NCBI RefSeq assembly: GCF_013200955.2
Contig: NZ_CP053697.2
Span: forward strand, 2,170,001 to 2,234,000
DNA: 64,000 nucleotides
Direction of reading: 5' to 3'
Source: Pseudomonas campi
GTDB taxonomy: Bacteria > Pseudomonadota > Gammaproteobacteria > Pseudomonadales > Pseudomonadaceae
Under the pieces are notes generated by a model. It was not told the DNA's origin. It saw only the letters and a list, made by a program, of their open reading frames with translations, and did not search any database. A program made the position numbers and the translations under genes. The number at the start of each line of letters is the position of its first letter. Positions within the stretch are counted from its first letter, which is position 1. Shown piece after piece: positions 27,101-34,804 of this stretch.

Positions 27101-27349
27101 GGCAATCACTGCGAGACGCTGGGCGCCGCCAACGATGGCGCGCAATCCGGCGAGCTGCAGGCGCGCACCCTCAACGCCAGCAACAACCGCCTGCGCGGCC
27201 AGGGTGACCACGACACCCTGCATCTGCACCCGGATGTCCAGGTCAAGCAGGCCATCGTCATCGGCAATACCAGCACCGGCAATATTCGGGTCATCAACGG
27301 CGCGCCCATCCCCAACGACATGGCGCTGACCAACATCATTGGCTTCTAG
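24182..27349 (+). CDS. DUF6519 protein with right-handed beta-helix domain, probable fibre/receptor component
   Basis: 1055 aa. The N-terminus (MSFDLSRVRFDARRDFLGVVMQQGRVQLDADWNEWVAQL) is the hallmark of DUF6519 proteins found in eCIS loci. From about residue 465 to 900 repeated short beta rungs occur (VRIEGNRLSQLQGNAILI, SIAGNLIEGIGLGALVMGEG, IRDNEISGAG), as in parallel beta-helix/tailspike proteins. A polysaccharide-binding or -cleaving tailspike role is an inference; no catalytic set is identifiable. No Pvc13-type fibre is present, so this is the best receptor-binding candidate. It follows the tail protein after 9 bp. Confidence 0.8.
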   Translation: MSFDLSRVRFDARRDFLGVVMQQGRVQLDADWNEWVAQLARRIQAGALDTFGGNVVPRITPDGFRIEAGGGSFTIGAGRIYVDGLLAENHGAAPNVWEPRLAELTGSAALGYANQPYYPNPPVLPQGGPHLVYVDVWQRDVTAVEAPDLVEKAVGVDSTGRLQTVWQVKVLANVGNSTCATEDEDVPGWQALTAPSAARLSTSTGVPNFEPDPCQVPPAAGYRGLENQLYRVEVHRGGTLGTATFKWSRDNATVASRVSHINPARDRITVESIGRDDVLRFHDGDWVEVTDDWRELHGLPGELRRIRVAGGVDESARTLQFDLALPAGMFPTNAQQATQAARNTRVRRWDQAGVVRRENGNQVLDLNAPGAAGDIVIPAVGTRLFLEHGILVEFALAPAGGQFKTGDYWVFAARTVDASIEELNQAPPLGIHHHYARLAMVNFPDNETDCRVLWPPIAEGEGCDCTVCVSAEGHNSGVATIQQAIDSIKDVGGTICLGIGTYNLRETLTVDDANSLRIRGQGWGSLLVGSQPGSVIDISASNGVALENLSLIASTSSASSTAALRARNTVDLRAEHINVLCLATGEGTSAAISLGSNMLGVSIDDCALVAERGIVRAGEYLLSAELRVTRNLFFCSQRALNLDGISLHYGNTRIDGNLMITGTQTALVATGAVLPGSPFTIADNVIYTQGDGIRAGVDGLRIRDNEISGAGERSGDGIVLEEGLDPQGLSDVRIEGNRLSQLQGNAILIHQHLDNASIAGNLIEGIGLGALVMGEGGSATTLGVTGNRCRHLGLAANVDGTAYAAVQLIRVQRGDFCDNLIAEVARDAVISPAIAGLRAAAVGQLRVVGNRFLGIGPDRSSGEMVAIQILPPFERSVVEGNHVDRVGDDEQQKPVNAIWRAIQIAPVTLGGPANFSVAYMVPAPESTYLLSANRAYALARQPADLAIQNNRLRAHLSSVPLNLCASLEHCLFAGNHCETLGAANDGAQSGELQARTLNASNNRLRGQGDHDTLHLHPDVQVKQAIVIGNTSTGNIRVINGAPIPNDMALTNIIGF

Positions 27350-27360
27350 GAGAGCAAGAC

Positions 27361-27855
27361 ATGGCCGTCACCACCTTTCGCGGCGAAAAGAACCTCGGCG
27401 AGCTGGCCGACAAACTGTTCCTGAAGCTCACCCCGCGCCAGCGCGAGAAGGTCGAAGGCGCCCTGCTGCAGGCCAATCCACAGCTGGACCAGATCACCAG
27501 CCTGCGTGCCGGCACCCTGCTCAAGGTGCCGGACCTGCCGGAACTGCGCGCCAAGGCCAACCGCGCCGGCGGCAAGCCGGACGACCAGCTGGCCGACCAT
27601 CTGAGCAACGAACTGCAGGCCTTCGCCCGCCTTCTGGGCCCCCGCTTCGCCGCCGCCCAGGAGGCGGTGGCGCAAACCGCCGCGGTGCTGGCGGAGCCGG
27701 AGCTGACCCGGGTGATCGCCAAGGAAAAACCGCTGCGCGACCTGGCGAAGAATATCGGCACGCTCAACGAACGACGCAAACAGGAGCTGGAGGAACGCCA
27801 GCAGTCGCTGGCTGCCGCCATCAAACAGATGCAGGGCGATCTGCAGAAGCGCTGA
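27361..27855 (+). CDS. LysM-like small eCIS protein, last gene of the cluster
   Basis: 164 aa. The first 55 residues (FRGEKNLGELADKLFLKLTPRQREKVEGALLQANPQL, then LRAGTLLKVPDLPEL) resemble a LysM fold. The rest is charged and helical (LNERRKQELEERQQSLAAAIKQMQGDLQ), likely coiled coil. The start has a good ribosome-binding site (AGGAGAGCAAGAC). Function in the particle is unknown. Confidence 0.72.
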   Translation: MAVTTFRGEKNLGELADKLFLKLTPRQREKVEGALLQANPQLDQITSLRAGTLLKVPDLPELRAKANRAGGKPDDQLADHLSNELQAFARLLGPRFAAAQEAVAQTAAVLAEPELTRVIAKEKPLRDLAKNIGTLNERRKQELEERQQSLAAAIKQMQGDLQKR

Positions 27856-28025
27856 GTGGGTGCCGGCTAGTTTCGCTGCTGACGATGCGCGCAGGGCTGA
27901 GCGTTTGGTGCTTGGCGAACCCGTCCGGCTCGCGGCCCCTCTTGCAGCGCGCTAGAACGCCCGCCGCTGCGCAGCATGGCCGGGCATTCCTGTGTGCCAG
28001 TGGCGGTCTGTTCAGGGGTTGGTAA

Positions 28026-28046
28026 CGCCGCCCAGAACGGGCGGCG
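28026..28046. terminator. Hairpin between the convergent eCIS operon and mexS
   Basis: CGCCGCCC-AGAAC-GGGCGGCG, a perfect 8-bp GC stem between two convergent transcripts. No U-run follows on either strand, so it is only a likely terminator by position. Confidence 0.45.
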
Positions 28047-28057
28047 CGGAAGGTGGC

Positions 28058-29077
28058 TTACTCGGTGACTGTCATCACCACCCGACCGTTGGCCGGACAG
28101 GTTTCCATGAACTGGCTGGCGGCAACGAAGTCCTTGGCGTCGAACACCTTGCTGATGTCCGGCTTGAGCAGGCGGTCCGCGGTCAGCTGGTTGATCTTGC
28201 TCAACGCGCGCTGCACAGCCTCCTCGTTACGCTCCAGACCCAGTTCCGGCAGGCCGGTGAAATCCAGCACACAGTGCCGGTAGAACTGCAGGTGTTTCTT
28301 GAATGCCGCGCAGGCCGGGAATGCTGCGTCGTTGCCGCCGTTGACGCCACAGATGATCAGCTTGCCACGGGTCGCCGCGACGTCGCCGAGCAGTTTCATC
28401 TGCGGGCCGGCGCACTGGTCGAAAATCACTTCAACGCCCTGCCCCTGGGTGTAGCGCTCGACTTCCAGGACCAGGTCCTGCTCTTCGGTGCAGATGATCT
28501 TGTCGGCTCCCAGCTCACGCAGGAAGTCGCGGCTAGCGGATTCGCTGGTGGCGGCGATGACCTTGGCACCCAGCGCCTTGGCCATCTGCACTGCCTGCGG
28601 CGCATTGCAATGAGCCGCTTCGGTGATCAGCACATGCTGGCCGGGTTGCAGCTTGGCCAGATCGACCAGGGCGAAGTAGGCAGCCAGATAGCCGGTGTAG
28701 TGCACGGCGGCTTCTTCGGGGGTCAGCACATCGGGGTAACGAGTCAGCGCCAGACGCGGCATCAGCACCAGGTCGCCCCAGGTCTGATACTGGTTGAGGC
28801 TGAAGGCCGGGAAACTGGCCACCGCCACACCGGGGGTGAGATCGTCGACACCTTCGCCGACGGCTTCGACCACGCCGGCCAATTCAGAGCCAACACCGGC
28901 CGGCAGACGCGCCTGTTCCGGGGCCAGGTTCTGCCGCCAGAGCACGTCGCGCCAGTTCACGCCCAAGGCCTGAGTACGAATCAGGACTTCGCCGGGGCCG
29001 GGTTTCGGGGTCGGCACGTCCTCCGAGCGTAATACGCTGGCATCGCCGAACTGGTGGAAACGGATCATGCGGGACAT
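28058..29077 (-). CDS. mexS: MexS, zinc-type alcohol dehydrogenase/quinone oxidoreductase family
   Basis: 339 aa, start ATG at 29077. A medium-chain oxidoreductase: an N-terminal GroES-like domain (GPGEVLIRTQALGVNWRDVLWRQ, GSELAGVVEAVGEGVDD) and a Rossmann half (VHYTGYLAAYFALVDLAKLQPGQHVLITEAA). It lies divergent from mexT, the arrangement found in P. aeruginosa, and matches its 339-residue length. In that species loss of MexS raises MexT activity and MexEF-OprN expression, apparently by changing redox or electrophile stress. The frame stays open for another 600 bp upstream across mexT, but that is antisense shadow. Confidence 0.88.
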   Translation of the reverse strand: MSRMIRFHQFGDASVLRSEDVPTPKPGPGEVLIRTQALGVNWRDVLWRQNLAPEQARLPAGVGSELAGVVEAVGEGVDDLTPGVAVASFPAFSLNQYQTWGDLVLMPRLALTRYPDVLTPEEAAVHYTGYLAAYFALVDLAKLQPGQHVLITEAAHCNAPQAVQMAKALGAKVIAATSESASRDFLRELGADKIICTEEQDLVLEVERYTQGQGVEVIFDQCAGPQMKLLGDVAATRGKLIICGVNGGNDAAFPACAAFKKHLQFYRHCVLDFTGLPELGLERNEEAVQRALSKINQLTADRLLKPDISKVFDAKDFVAASQFMETCPANGRVVMTVTE

Positions 29078-29153
29078 CACACACCTCGCCGTAGACTCTC
29101 TATGGCCACGGACTCTATACGGGCTTTCCCGGCAAAACCACCCGCACAGATTG

Positions 29154-29177
29154 ATAGTCACCATAAATGCGGATGAT
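29154..29177 (-). promoter_or_regulatory. Candidate MexT box upstream of mexS
   Basis: On the minus strand: ATCA-N5-ATTTAT-N4-ACTAT. The recalled MexT consensus is ATCA-N5-GTCGAT-N4-ACYAT. Outer parts and spacing match exactly, and the middle matches 3 of 6. It sits in the mexS-mexT intergenic region, where MexT is expected to bind. Confidence 0.5.
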
Positions 29178-29279
29178 CCGGGGCTCATCAATACAGACCT
29201 GTCGCAGCGCGTCAGGTTGCACTCTTGACGGCAGCTTGCCATAGCCGCACCTTTCACACATCCCACATGGAAGACGGCC

Positions 29280-30197
29280 ATGAACCGCAACGACTTGCGT
29301 CGTGTTGACCTCAATTTGCTGATCGTTTTTGAAACGCTGATGCACGAGCGCAGTGTCACCCGCGCGGCGGAGAAGCTGTTTCTCGGCCAGCCGGCAATCA
29401 GTGCCGCGCTGGCCCGCCTGCGTAGCCTGTTCGACGATCCGCTGTTCGTCCGTACCGGCCGCAGCATGGAGCCGACCGCCCGCGCCGGCGAGATATTCGC
29501 CCTGCTCTCCCCGGCCCTCGACTCCATCTCCACCGCCGTCAGCCGGGCGACCGACTTCGATCCGGCGACCAGCAAGACGGTGTTTCGTATCGGCCTTTCC
29601 GACGATGTCGAGTTCGCCCTGCTGCCGCCTCTATTGCGTCGTCTGCGCGGCGAAGCGCCGGGCGTAGTGTTGGTGATTCGCCGCGCCAACTACCTGCTGA
29701 TGCCGGGCTTGCTGGCTTCCGGGGAAATTTCCGTGGGCGTCGGCTACACCGAAGAGCTGCCGGCCAACGCCAAGCGCAAGGTGCTGCGCCGCAGTTCCGC
29801 CAAACTGCTACGCGCCGACAGCGTGCCGGGCCGCATGAGCCTGGACGACTATTGCAGCCGCCCGCATGCCCTGGTGTCGTTCGCCGGTGACCTCAGCGGC
29901 TTTATCGACGAGGCGCTGGAAAAAATCGGCCGCAAGCGCAGCGTGGTGCTGGCCGTGCCGCAGTTCAACGGCCTCGGCACCCTGCTCGCCGGCACCGATA
30001 TCGTCGCCACCGTGCCCGACTACACCGCTGCCGCCCTCACCGCCGCCGGCGGCCTGCGTTCGGAAGACCTGCCGGTCGATGCGCAAACCTTCGAACTGCA
30101 CATGGCCTGGCGCGGCGCCCAGGACAACGATCCGGCCGAGCGCTGGTTGCGTTCGCGGATCCAGATGTTCTGTGGTGACCCGGATAGCCTGGCCTGA
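29280..30197 (+). CDS. mexT: MexT, LysR-type activator of mexEF-oprN
   Basis: 305 aa. The N-terminal winged HTH is RRVDLNLLIVFETLMHERSVTRAAEKLFLGQPAISAALARLRSLFDDPLFVRTGRSM. The effector domain includes FRIGLSDDVEFALLPPLLRRLR and YLLMPGLLASGEISVGVGY. The sequence and the mexS-mexT-mexEF-oprN order identify it as MexT, which activates the downstream pump and mexS. The frame is complete, unlike some laboratory P. aeruginosa strains with an inactivating insertion. Confidence 0.92.
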   Translation: MNRNDLRRVDLNLLIVFETLMHERSVTRAAEKLFLGQPAISAALARLRSLFDDPLFVRTGRSMEPTARAGEIFALLSPALDSISTAVSRATDFDPATSKTVFRIGLSDDVEFALLPPLLRRLRGEAPGVVLVIRRANYLLMPGLLASGEISVGVGYTEELPANAKRKVLRRSSAKLLRADSVPGRMSLDDYCSRPHALVSFAGDLSGFIDEALEKIGRKRSVVLAVPQFNGLGTLLAGTDIVATVPDYTAAALTAAGGLRSEDLPVDAQTFELHMAWRGAQDNDPAERWLRSRIQMFCGDPDSLA

Positions 30198-30266
30198 GGC
30201 CAGGTAACCCCCCTATCTCGGCGCTCTTTGCGCACATAGCGATTTATCGATACAAGCCCGCCAATC

Positions 30267-30290
30267 ATCATTCCTGCTGATACTCACCTT
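30267..30290 (+). promoter_or_regulatory. Candidate MexT box upstream of mexE
   Basis: ATCA-N5-GCTGAT-N4-ACCTT against recalled consensus ATCA-N5-GTCGAT-N4-ACYAT: 4/4, 4/6 and 4/5 matches with exact spacing, about 80 bp before the mexE start. A palindromic TATCGATA lies just upstream (30245-30252). Confidence 0.55.
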
Positions 30291-30369
30291 CGAATTGATC
30301 GATTCGTCGCGTGCAACTCAGCGTCGCAGACTCCGCCCATTCGTAAATCCAATCTGGCGGAGTTCTCAC

Positions 30370-31611
30370 ATGGACCGGTTTCCTACCCCCTTCTTGCGCT
30401 ACCCCCTGGCCCTCGCCGCAATCCTGGTGCTCAGCGCCTGCGGCAAGGCGCCGGAAAGCGCCGCCCAGCACCCGGCCGCCAAGGTCAGCGTGGCCGAAGT
30501 GATTCAGCAACCGATCAATGAGTGGGACGAGTTCACCGGTCGCCTGGAAGCTCCGGAGTCGGTGGAAGTGCGTCCGCGCGTGTCCGGCTACATCGACCGC
30601 GTGGCCTTCCGCGAAGGCAGCCTGGTGCAGAAAGGCGACCTGCTGTTCCAGATCGACCCGCGCCCGTTCGAGGCCGAGGTCAAGCGGCTGCAAGCGCAAG
30701 TACAGCAGGCCCGTGCCAACCAGACCCGCACCGACAACGAAGCCCGCCGCGGCGAGCGCCTGCGCCAGAGCAACGCGATCTCCGCCGAACTGGCCGATGC
30801 CCGAAGCAGTGCCGCTGCCGCAGCCCAAGCGAATGTCGCGGCAACCCAGGCCGAACTGGAGAGTGCCAAGCTCAACCTCAGCTTCACCCGTATCACCGCG
30901 CCCATCGACGGTCGCGTCAGCCGCGCCGAGATCACCGAAGGCAACCTGGTGGGTGCCGGCCAGTCGCTGCTGACCACCCTGGTCTCCACCGACAAGGTCT
31001 ACGCCTATTTCGACGCCGACGAGCGCGTGTTCCTCAAGTACGTCGAGCTGGCCCGCCAGTCCGGCGGCCAGACCCGCGATGCCAGCCCGGTTTACCTCGG
31101 CCTGTCCAGCGAAGACGGCAACCCGCACCTCGGTCAGCTGGATTTTCTCGACAACCAGGTCAACCCGCAGACCGGCACCATCCGTGGCCGCGCCGTGTTC
31201 GACAACCGTGACGGCCGCTTCACCCCCGGCCTGTATGCACGGCTGAAACTGGTGGGCAGCGGCAAGTACGACGCCACGCTGATCCAGGACGCCGCGGTCG
31301 GCACCGACCTGGGCAAGAAGTTCGTCCTGGTCCTCGACAAGGACAACGCCGTGCAATACCGCGCCATCGAGCTGGGGCCGAAGCTGGAAGGCCTGCGCAT
31401 CGTGCGCAAGGGCCTGGCCCAGGGCGAGAAGGTTGTGGTCAACGGCCTGCAGCGCGCCTTCCCCGGCTCGACGGTCGATCCGCAGGAAGTGCCCATGGCC
31501 GACGAGCAGACCCTCGCCGCCCTGGCCAGTCAACGCCAGGCCGTGGACGCCAGCGCCACCCCGCGCGTGGCCGAGAAAGCCGCCAAGCCCGCCACTGCGC
31601 CGCGCAGCTAA
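30370..31611 (+). CDS. mexE: MexE, periplasmic adaptor lipoprotein of the RND efflux pump
   Basis: 413 aa, start ATG at 30370. A lipoprotein signal with lipobox LSAC (Cys24) anchors it to the inner membrane. The membrane-fusion core follows: VRPRVSGYIDRVAFREGSLVQKGDLLFQIDPRPFEAEV (lipoyl part), an alpha-hairpin of about 70 residues, then LNLSFTRITAPIDGRVSRAEITEGNLV. It links MexF to OprN. Length matches P. aeruginosa MexE. The next gene starts 13 bp later. Confidence 0.93.
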   Translation: MDRFPTPFLRYPLALAAILVLSACGKAPESAAQHPAAKVSVAEVIQQPINEWDEFTGRLEAPESVEVRPRVSGYIDRVAFREGSLVQKGDLLFQIDPRPFEAEVKRLQAQVQQARANQTRTDNEARRGERLRQSNAISAELADARSSAAAAAQANVAATQAELESAKLNLSFTRITAPIDGRVSRAEITEGNLVGAGQSLLTTLVSTDKVYAYFDADERVFLKYVELARQSGGQTRDASPVYLGLSSEDGNPHLGQLDFLDNQVNPQTGTIRGRAVFDNRDGRFTPGLYARLKLVGSGKYDATLIQDAAVGTDLGKKFVLVLDKDNAVQYRAIELGPKLEGLRIVRKGLAQGEKVVVNGLQRAFPGSTVDPQEVPMADEQTLAALASQRQAVDASATPRVAEKAAKPATAPRS

Positions 31612-31624
31612 CAGGTAGAAGACG

Positions 31625-34600
31625 ATGAATTTCTCGCAATTCTTTATCCAGCGGCCGATCTTCGCCGCTGTGCTGTCACTGCTGATCCTGATCGGCGGGG
31701 CCATCTCGCTGTTCCAGCTGCCGATCAGCGAATACCCGGAAGTGGTGCCGCCGACCGTGGTGGTGCGCGCCGCCTTCCCCGGCGCCAACCCCAAGGTGAT
31801 CGGCGAAACCGTCGCCTCGCCGCTGGAACAGGCGATCACCGGGGTCGAGGGCATGCTCTATATGTCCTCCCAGGGCACTGCCGACGGCAAGCTGACCTTG
31901 ACCATCACCTTTGCTCTGGGCACCGACCTGGACAACGCCCAGGTGCAGGTGCAGAACCGCGTAACCCGCACCATGCCGACCCTGCCCACCGAAGTGCAGC
32001 GGCTCGGCGTGACCGTCGACAAGGCCTCGCCCGACCTGACCATGGTTGTGCACCTGACCTCGCCGGACGACCGCTACGACATGCTTTACCTGTCCAACTA
32101 CGCCGCGCTCAACGTCAAGGACGAACTGGCGCGCCTGGATGGCGTGGGTGATGTGCAGCTGTTCGGCCTGGGCAACTACTCGCTGCGCGTGTGGCTGGAC
32201 CCGAACAAGGTGGCCTCGCGCAACCTCACCGCCAGCGATGTGGTCAACGCCATTCGTGAGCAGAACCGTCAGGTCGCCGCCGGTTCCCTCGGTGCGCCGC
32301 CTTCCGATGCCGGCAACAGCTTTCAGTTGTCGATCAACACCCAGGGCCGTCTGGTCAGCGAGGAAGAGTTCGAGAACATCATCATCCGCGCCGGTGCCGA
32401 TGGCGAAATCACCCGCCTGAAGGACATCGCGCGGATCGAGCTGGGATCTAGCCAGTACGCCCTGCGTTCCTTGCTCAACAACAAGCCGGCGGTGGCCATC
32501 CCGGTGTTCCAGCGTCCCGGCTCCAACGCTATCGAGATTTCCGATGCGGTGCGTGGCCGCATGGCCGAACTGAAGCAGAGTTTCCCACAGGGCGTGGACT
32601 ACGAAATCGTCTACGACCCGACCATCTTCGTGCGCGGCTCCATCGAGGCGGTGGTGCACACCCTGCTCGAAGCCATCGTGCTGGTGGTACTGGTAGTGAT
32701 CCTGTTCCTGCAGACCTGGCGCGCCTCGATCATCCCGCTGGCCGCCGTGCCGGTATCCTTGATCGGCACCTTCGCCGTGATGCATATGTTCGGCTTCTCG
32801 CTCAACGCGCTGTCGCTGTTCGGCCTGGTGCTGGCCATCGGCATCGTGGTGGACGACGCCATCGTCGTGGTGGAAAACGTCGAACGCAATATCGGCCTGG
32901 GCAAGACCCCGGTGGAAGCCACCAAACAGGCGATGAAGGAAGTCACCGGGCCAATCGTCGCCACCGCCCTGGTGCTGTGCGCCGTGTTCGTGCCGACCGC
33001 CTTTATCTCTGGGCTTACCGGGCAGTTCTATCAGCAGTTCGCGCTGACCATCGCCATCTCCACGGTGATCTCGGCCTTCAACTCGCTGACCCTGTCCCCG
33101 GCCCTGGCCGCTGTGCTGCTGAAAAGTCACGACGCGCCGAAAGACCGCTTCTCCAAGGTGCTCGACAAGCTGTTTGGCGGCTGGTTGTTCACGCCGTTCA
33201 ACCGGGTGTTCGACCGCGCCAGCCATCGCTACGTCGGCACGGTGAAACGCGTGCTACGCGGTAGCGGCATCGCCCTGTTCGTCTACGCCGGTTTGATGGG
33301 CCTGACCTACCTGGGCTTTGCCACCACGCCGAGCGGTTTCGTACCGGCGCAGGACAAGCAGTACCTGGTGGCCTTCGCCCAGCTGCCGGATGCGGCAACG
33401 CTTGATCGCACCGAAGCAGTGATCAAAAAGATGTCGGAAATCGCCGGCAAGCACCCCGGTGTGGAAAACACCGTGGCCTTCCCCGGCCTGTCGATCAACG
33501 GTTTCACCAACAGCCCGAACAGCGGCATCGTCTTCACCCCGCTCAAACCTTTTGATGAGCGCAGTGATCCGTCGATGAGCGCCACCGCCATTGCCGCCGA
33601 GCTGAACGCGCAGTTCAGCGAGATTCAGGACGCCTATATCGCCATCTTCCCGCCACCGCCGGTACAAGGCCTGGGCACCATCGGCGGCTTCCGCCTGCAG
33701 GTGCAGGACCGTGGCAACCTGGGTTACGACGAGCTGTACGTGCAGACCCAGAACGTCATCGCCAAGGCCCGTCAGCTGCCGGAGCTGGACCCGATGTCGG
33801 TGTTCACCAGTTATCAGGTGAATGTGCCGCAGATCGATGCCGCCATCGACCGCGAGAAGGCCAAGACCCATGGCGTGGCGATCAGCGACATCTTCGACAC
33901 CATGCAGATCTACCTGGGCTCGCTGTACGCCAACGACTTCAACCGCTTTGGCCGTACCTATCAGGTCAACGTGCAGGCCGAACAGCAGTTCCGCCTGGAA
34001 CCGGAGCAGATCGGCCAGCTCAAGGTGCGCAACAACCGCGGGGAAATGGTGCCGCTGTCGGCTTTCCTCAAGGTCAGCGCCAGTTCAGGTCCGGACCGGG
34101 TGATGCACTACAACGGCTTCCTCACCGCCGAGATCAACGGTGCCGCGGCGCCCGGCTACAGCTCCGGCCAGGCCGAAGCGGCGATGGCCAAGCTGCTCAA
34201 GGAAGAGCTGCCCAACGGCATGAGCTTCGAGTGGACCGACCTGACCTACCAGCAGATCCTCGCCGGCAACAGCGCGATCTTCGTCTTCCCGCTCTGCGTG
34301 CTGCTGGCCTTCCTGGTGCTGGCCGCCCAGTACGAAAGCTGGAGCCTGCCGCTGGCGGTGATCCTGATCGTGCCGATGACCCTGCTGTCGGCCATCACCG
34401 GGGTAATCCTGGCCGGTGGCGACAACAACATCTTCACCCAGATCGGCCTGATCGTACTGGTGGGCCTGGCGTGCAAGAACGCCATCCTGATCGTCGAGTT
34501 TGCCAAGGAAAAACAGGAAGAAGGCATGGACCGCGTCAGCGCGGTGCTGGAAGCCTGCCGCCTGCGTCTGCGGCCGATCCTGATGACCAGCTTCGCCTTC

Positions 34601-34804
34601 ATCATGGGTGTGGTGCCGCTGGTGTTGTCTTCCGGTGCCGGCGCCGAGATGCGCCATGCCATGGGCGTCGCAGTATTCAGCGGCATGCTTGGGGTGACCT
34701 TCTTCGGCCTGCTGCTGACCCCGGTGTTCTATGTGCTGATTCGCGGCTTCGTGGAGAAGCGCGAAGCGCAGAAAGCCGCCCGCCTGCAGGAGGTACACGC
34801 ATGA
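31625..34804 (+). CDS. mexF: MexF, RND-type multidrug efflux transporter
   Basis: 1059 aa. A proton-driven inner-membrane pump of the HAE1 family (AcrB/MexB type) exporting chloramphenicol, quinolones and trimethoprim in P. aeruginosa. Hallmarks: N-terminal FFIQRPIFAAVLSLLILIGG, TM4 proton-relay aspartates in GIVVDDAIVVVENVERN, and C-terminal GLACKNAILIVEFAKE with the conserved Lys. Two large periplasmic loops are present and the length is normal. It overlaps oprN by 4 bp. Confidence 0.95.
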   Translation: MNFSQFFIQRPIFAAVLSLLILIGGAISLFQLPISEYPEVVPPTVVVRAAFPGANPKVIGETVASPLEQAITGVEGMLYMSSQGTADGKLTLTITFALGTDLDNAQVQVQNRVTRTMPTLPTEVQRLGVTVDKASPDLTMVVHLTSPDDRYDMLYLSNYAALNVKDELARLDGVGDVQLFGLGNYSLRVWLDPNKVASRNLTASDVVNAIREQNRQVAAGSLGAPPSDAGNSFQLSINTQGRLVSEEEFENIIIRAGADGEITRLKDIARIELGSSQYALRSLLNNKPAVAIPVFQRPGSNAIEISDAVRGRMAELKQSFPQGVDYEIVYDPTIFVRGSIEAVVHTLLEAIVLVVLVVILFLQTWRASIIPLAAVPVSLIGTFAVMHMFGFSLNALSLFGLVLAIGIVVDDAIVVVENVERNIGLGKTPVEATKQAMKEVTGPIVATALVLCAVFVPTAFISGLTGQFYQQFALTIAISTVISAFNSLTLSPALAAVLLKSHDAPKDRFSKVLDKLFGGWLFTPFNRVFDRASHRYVGTVKRVLRGSGIALFVYAGLMGLTYLGFATTPSGFVPAQDKQYLVAFAQLPDAATLDRTEAVIKKMSEIAGKHPGVENTVAFPGLSINGFTNSPNSGIVFTPLKPFDERSDPSMSATAIAAELNAQFSEIQDAYIAIFPPPPVQGLGTIGGFRLQVQDRGNLGYDELYVQTQNVIAKARQLPELDPMSVFTSYQVNVPQIDAAIDREKAKTHGVAISDIFDTMQIYLGSLYANDFNRFGRTYQVNVQAEQQFRLEPEQIGQLKVRNNRGEMVPLSAFLKVSASSGPDRVMHYNGFLTAEINGAAAPGYSSGQAEAAMAKLLKEELPNGMSFEWTDLTYQQILAGNSAIFVFPLCVLLAFLVLAAQYESWSLPLAVILIVPMTLLSAITGVILAGGDNNIFTQIGLIVLVGLACKNAILIVEFAKEKQEEGMDRVSAVLEACRLRLRPILMTSFAFIMGVVPLVLSSGAGAEMRHAMGVAVFSGMLGVTFFGLLLTPVFYVLIRGFVEKREAQKAARLQEVHA

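Noticed and set aside
1680..27855. Prophage or R-type pyocin
   Set aside because: Sheath, tube and baseplate genes alone would fit, but the DUF4255 cap, Pvc15-like ATPase, DUF4157 proteins and the lack of capsid, terminase, integrase and lysis genes point to an eCIS.
28058..29689. 543-codon version of the mexS frame extending across mexT
   Set aside because: The extension is antisense to mexT. The real MexS start at 29077 matches family length and alignment.
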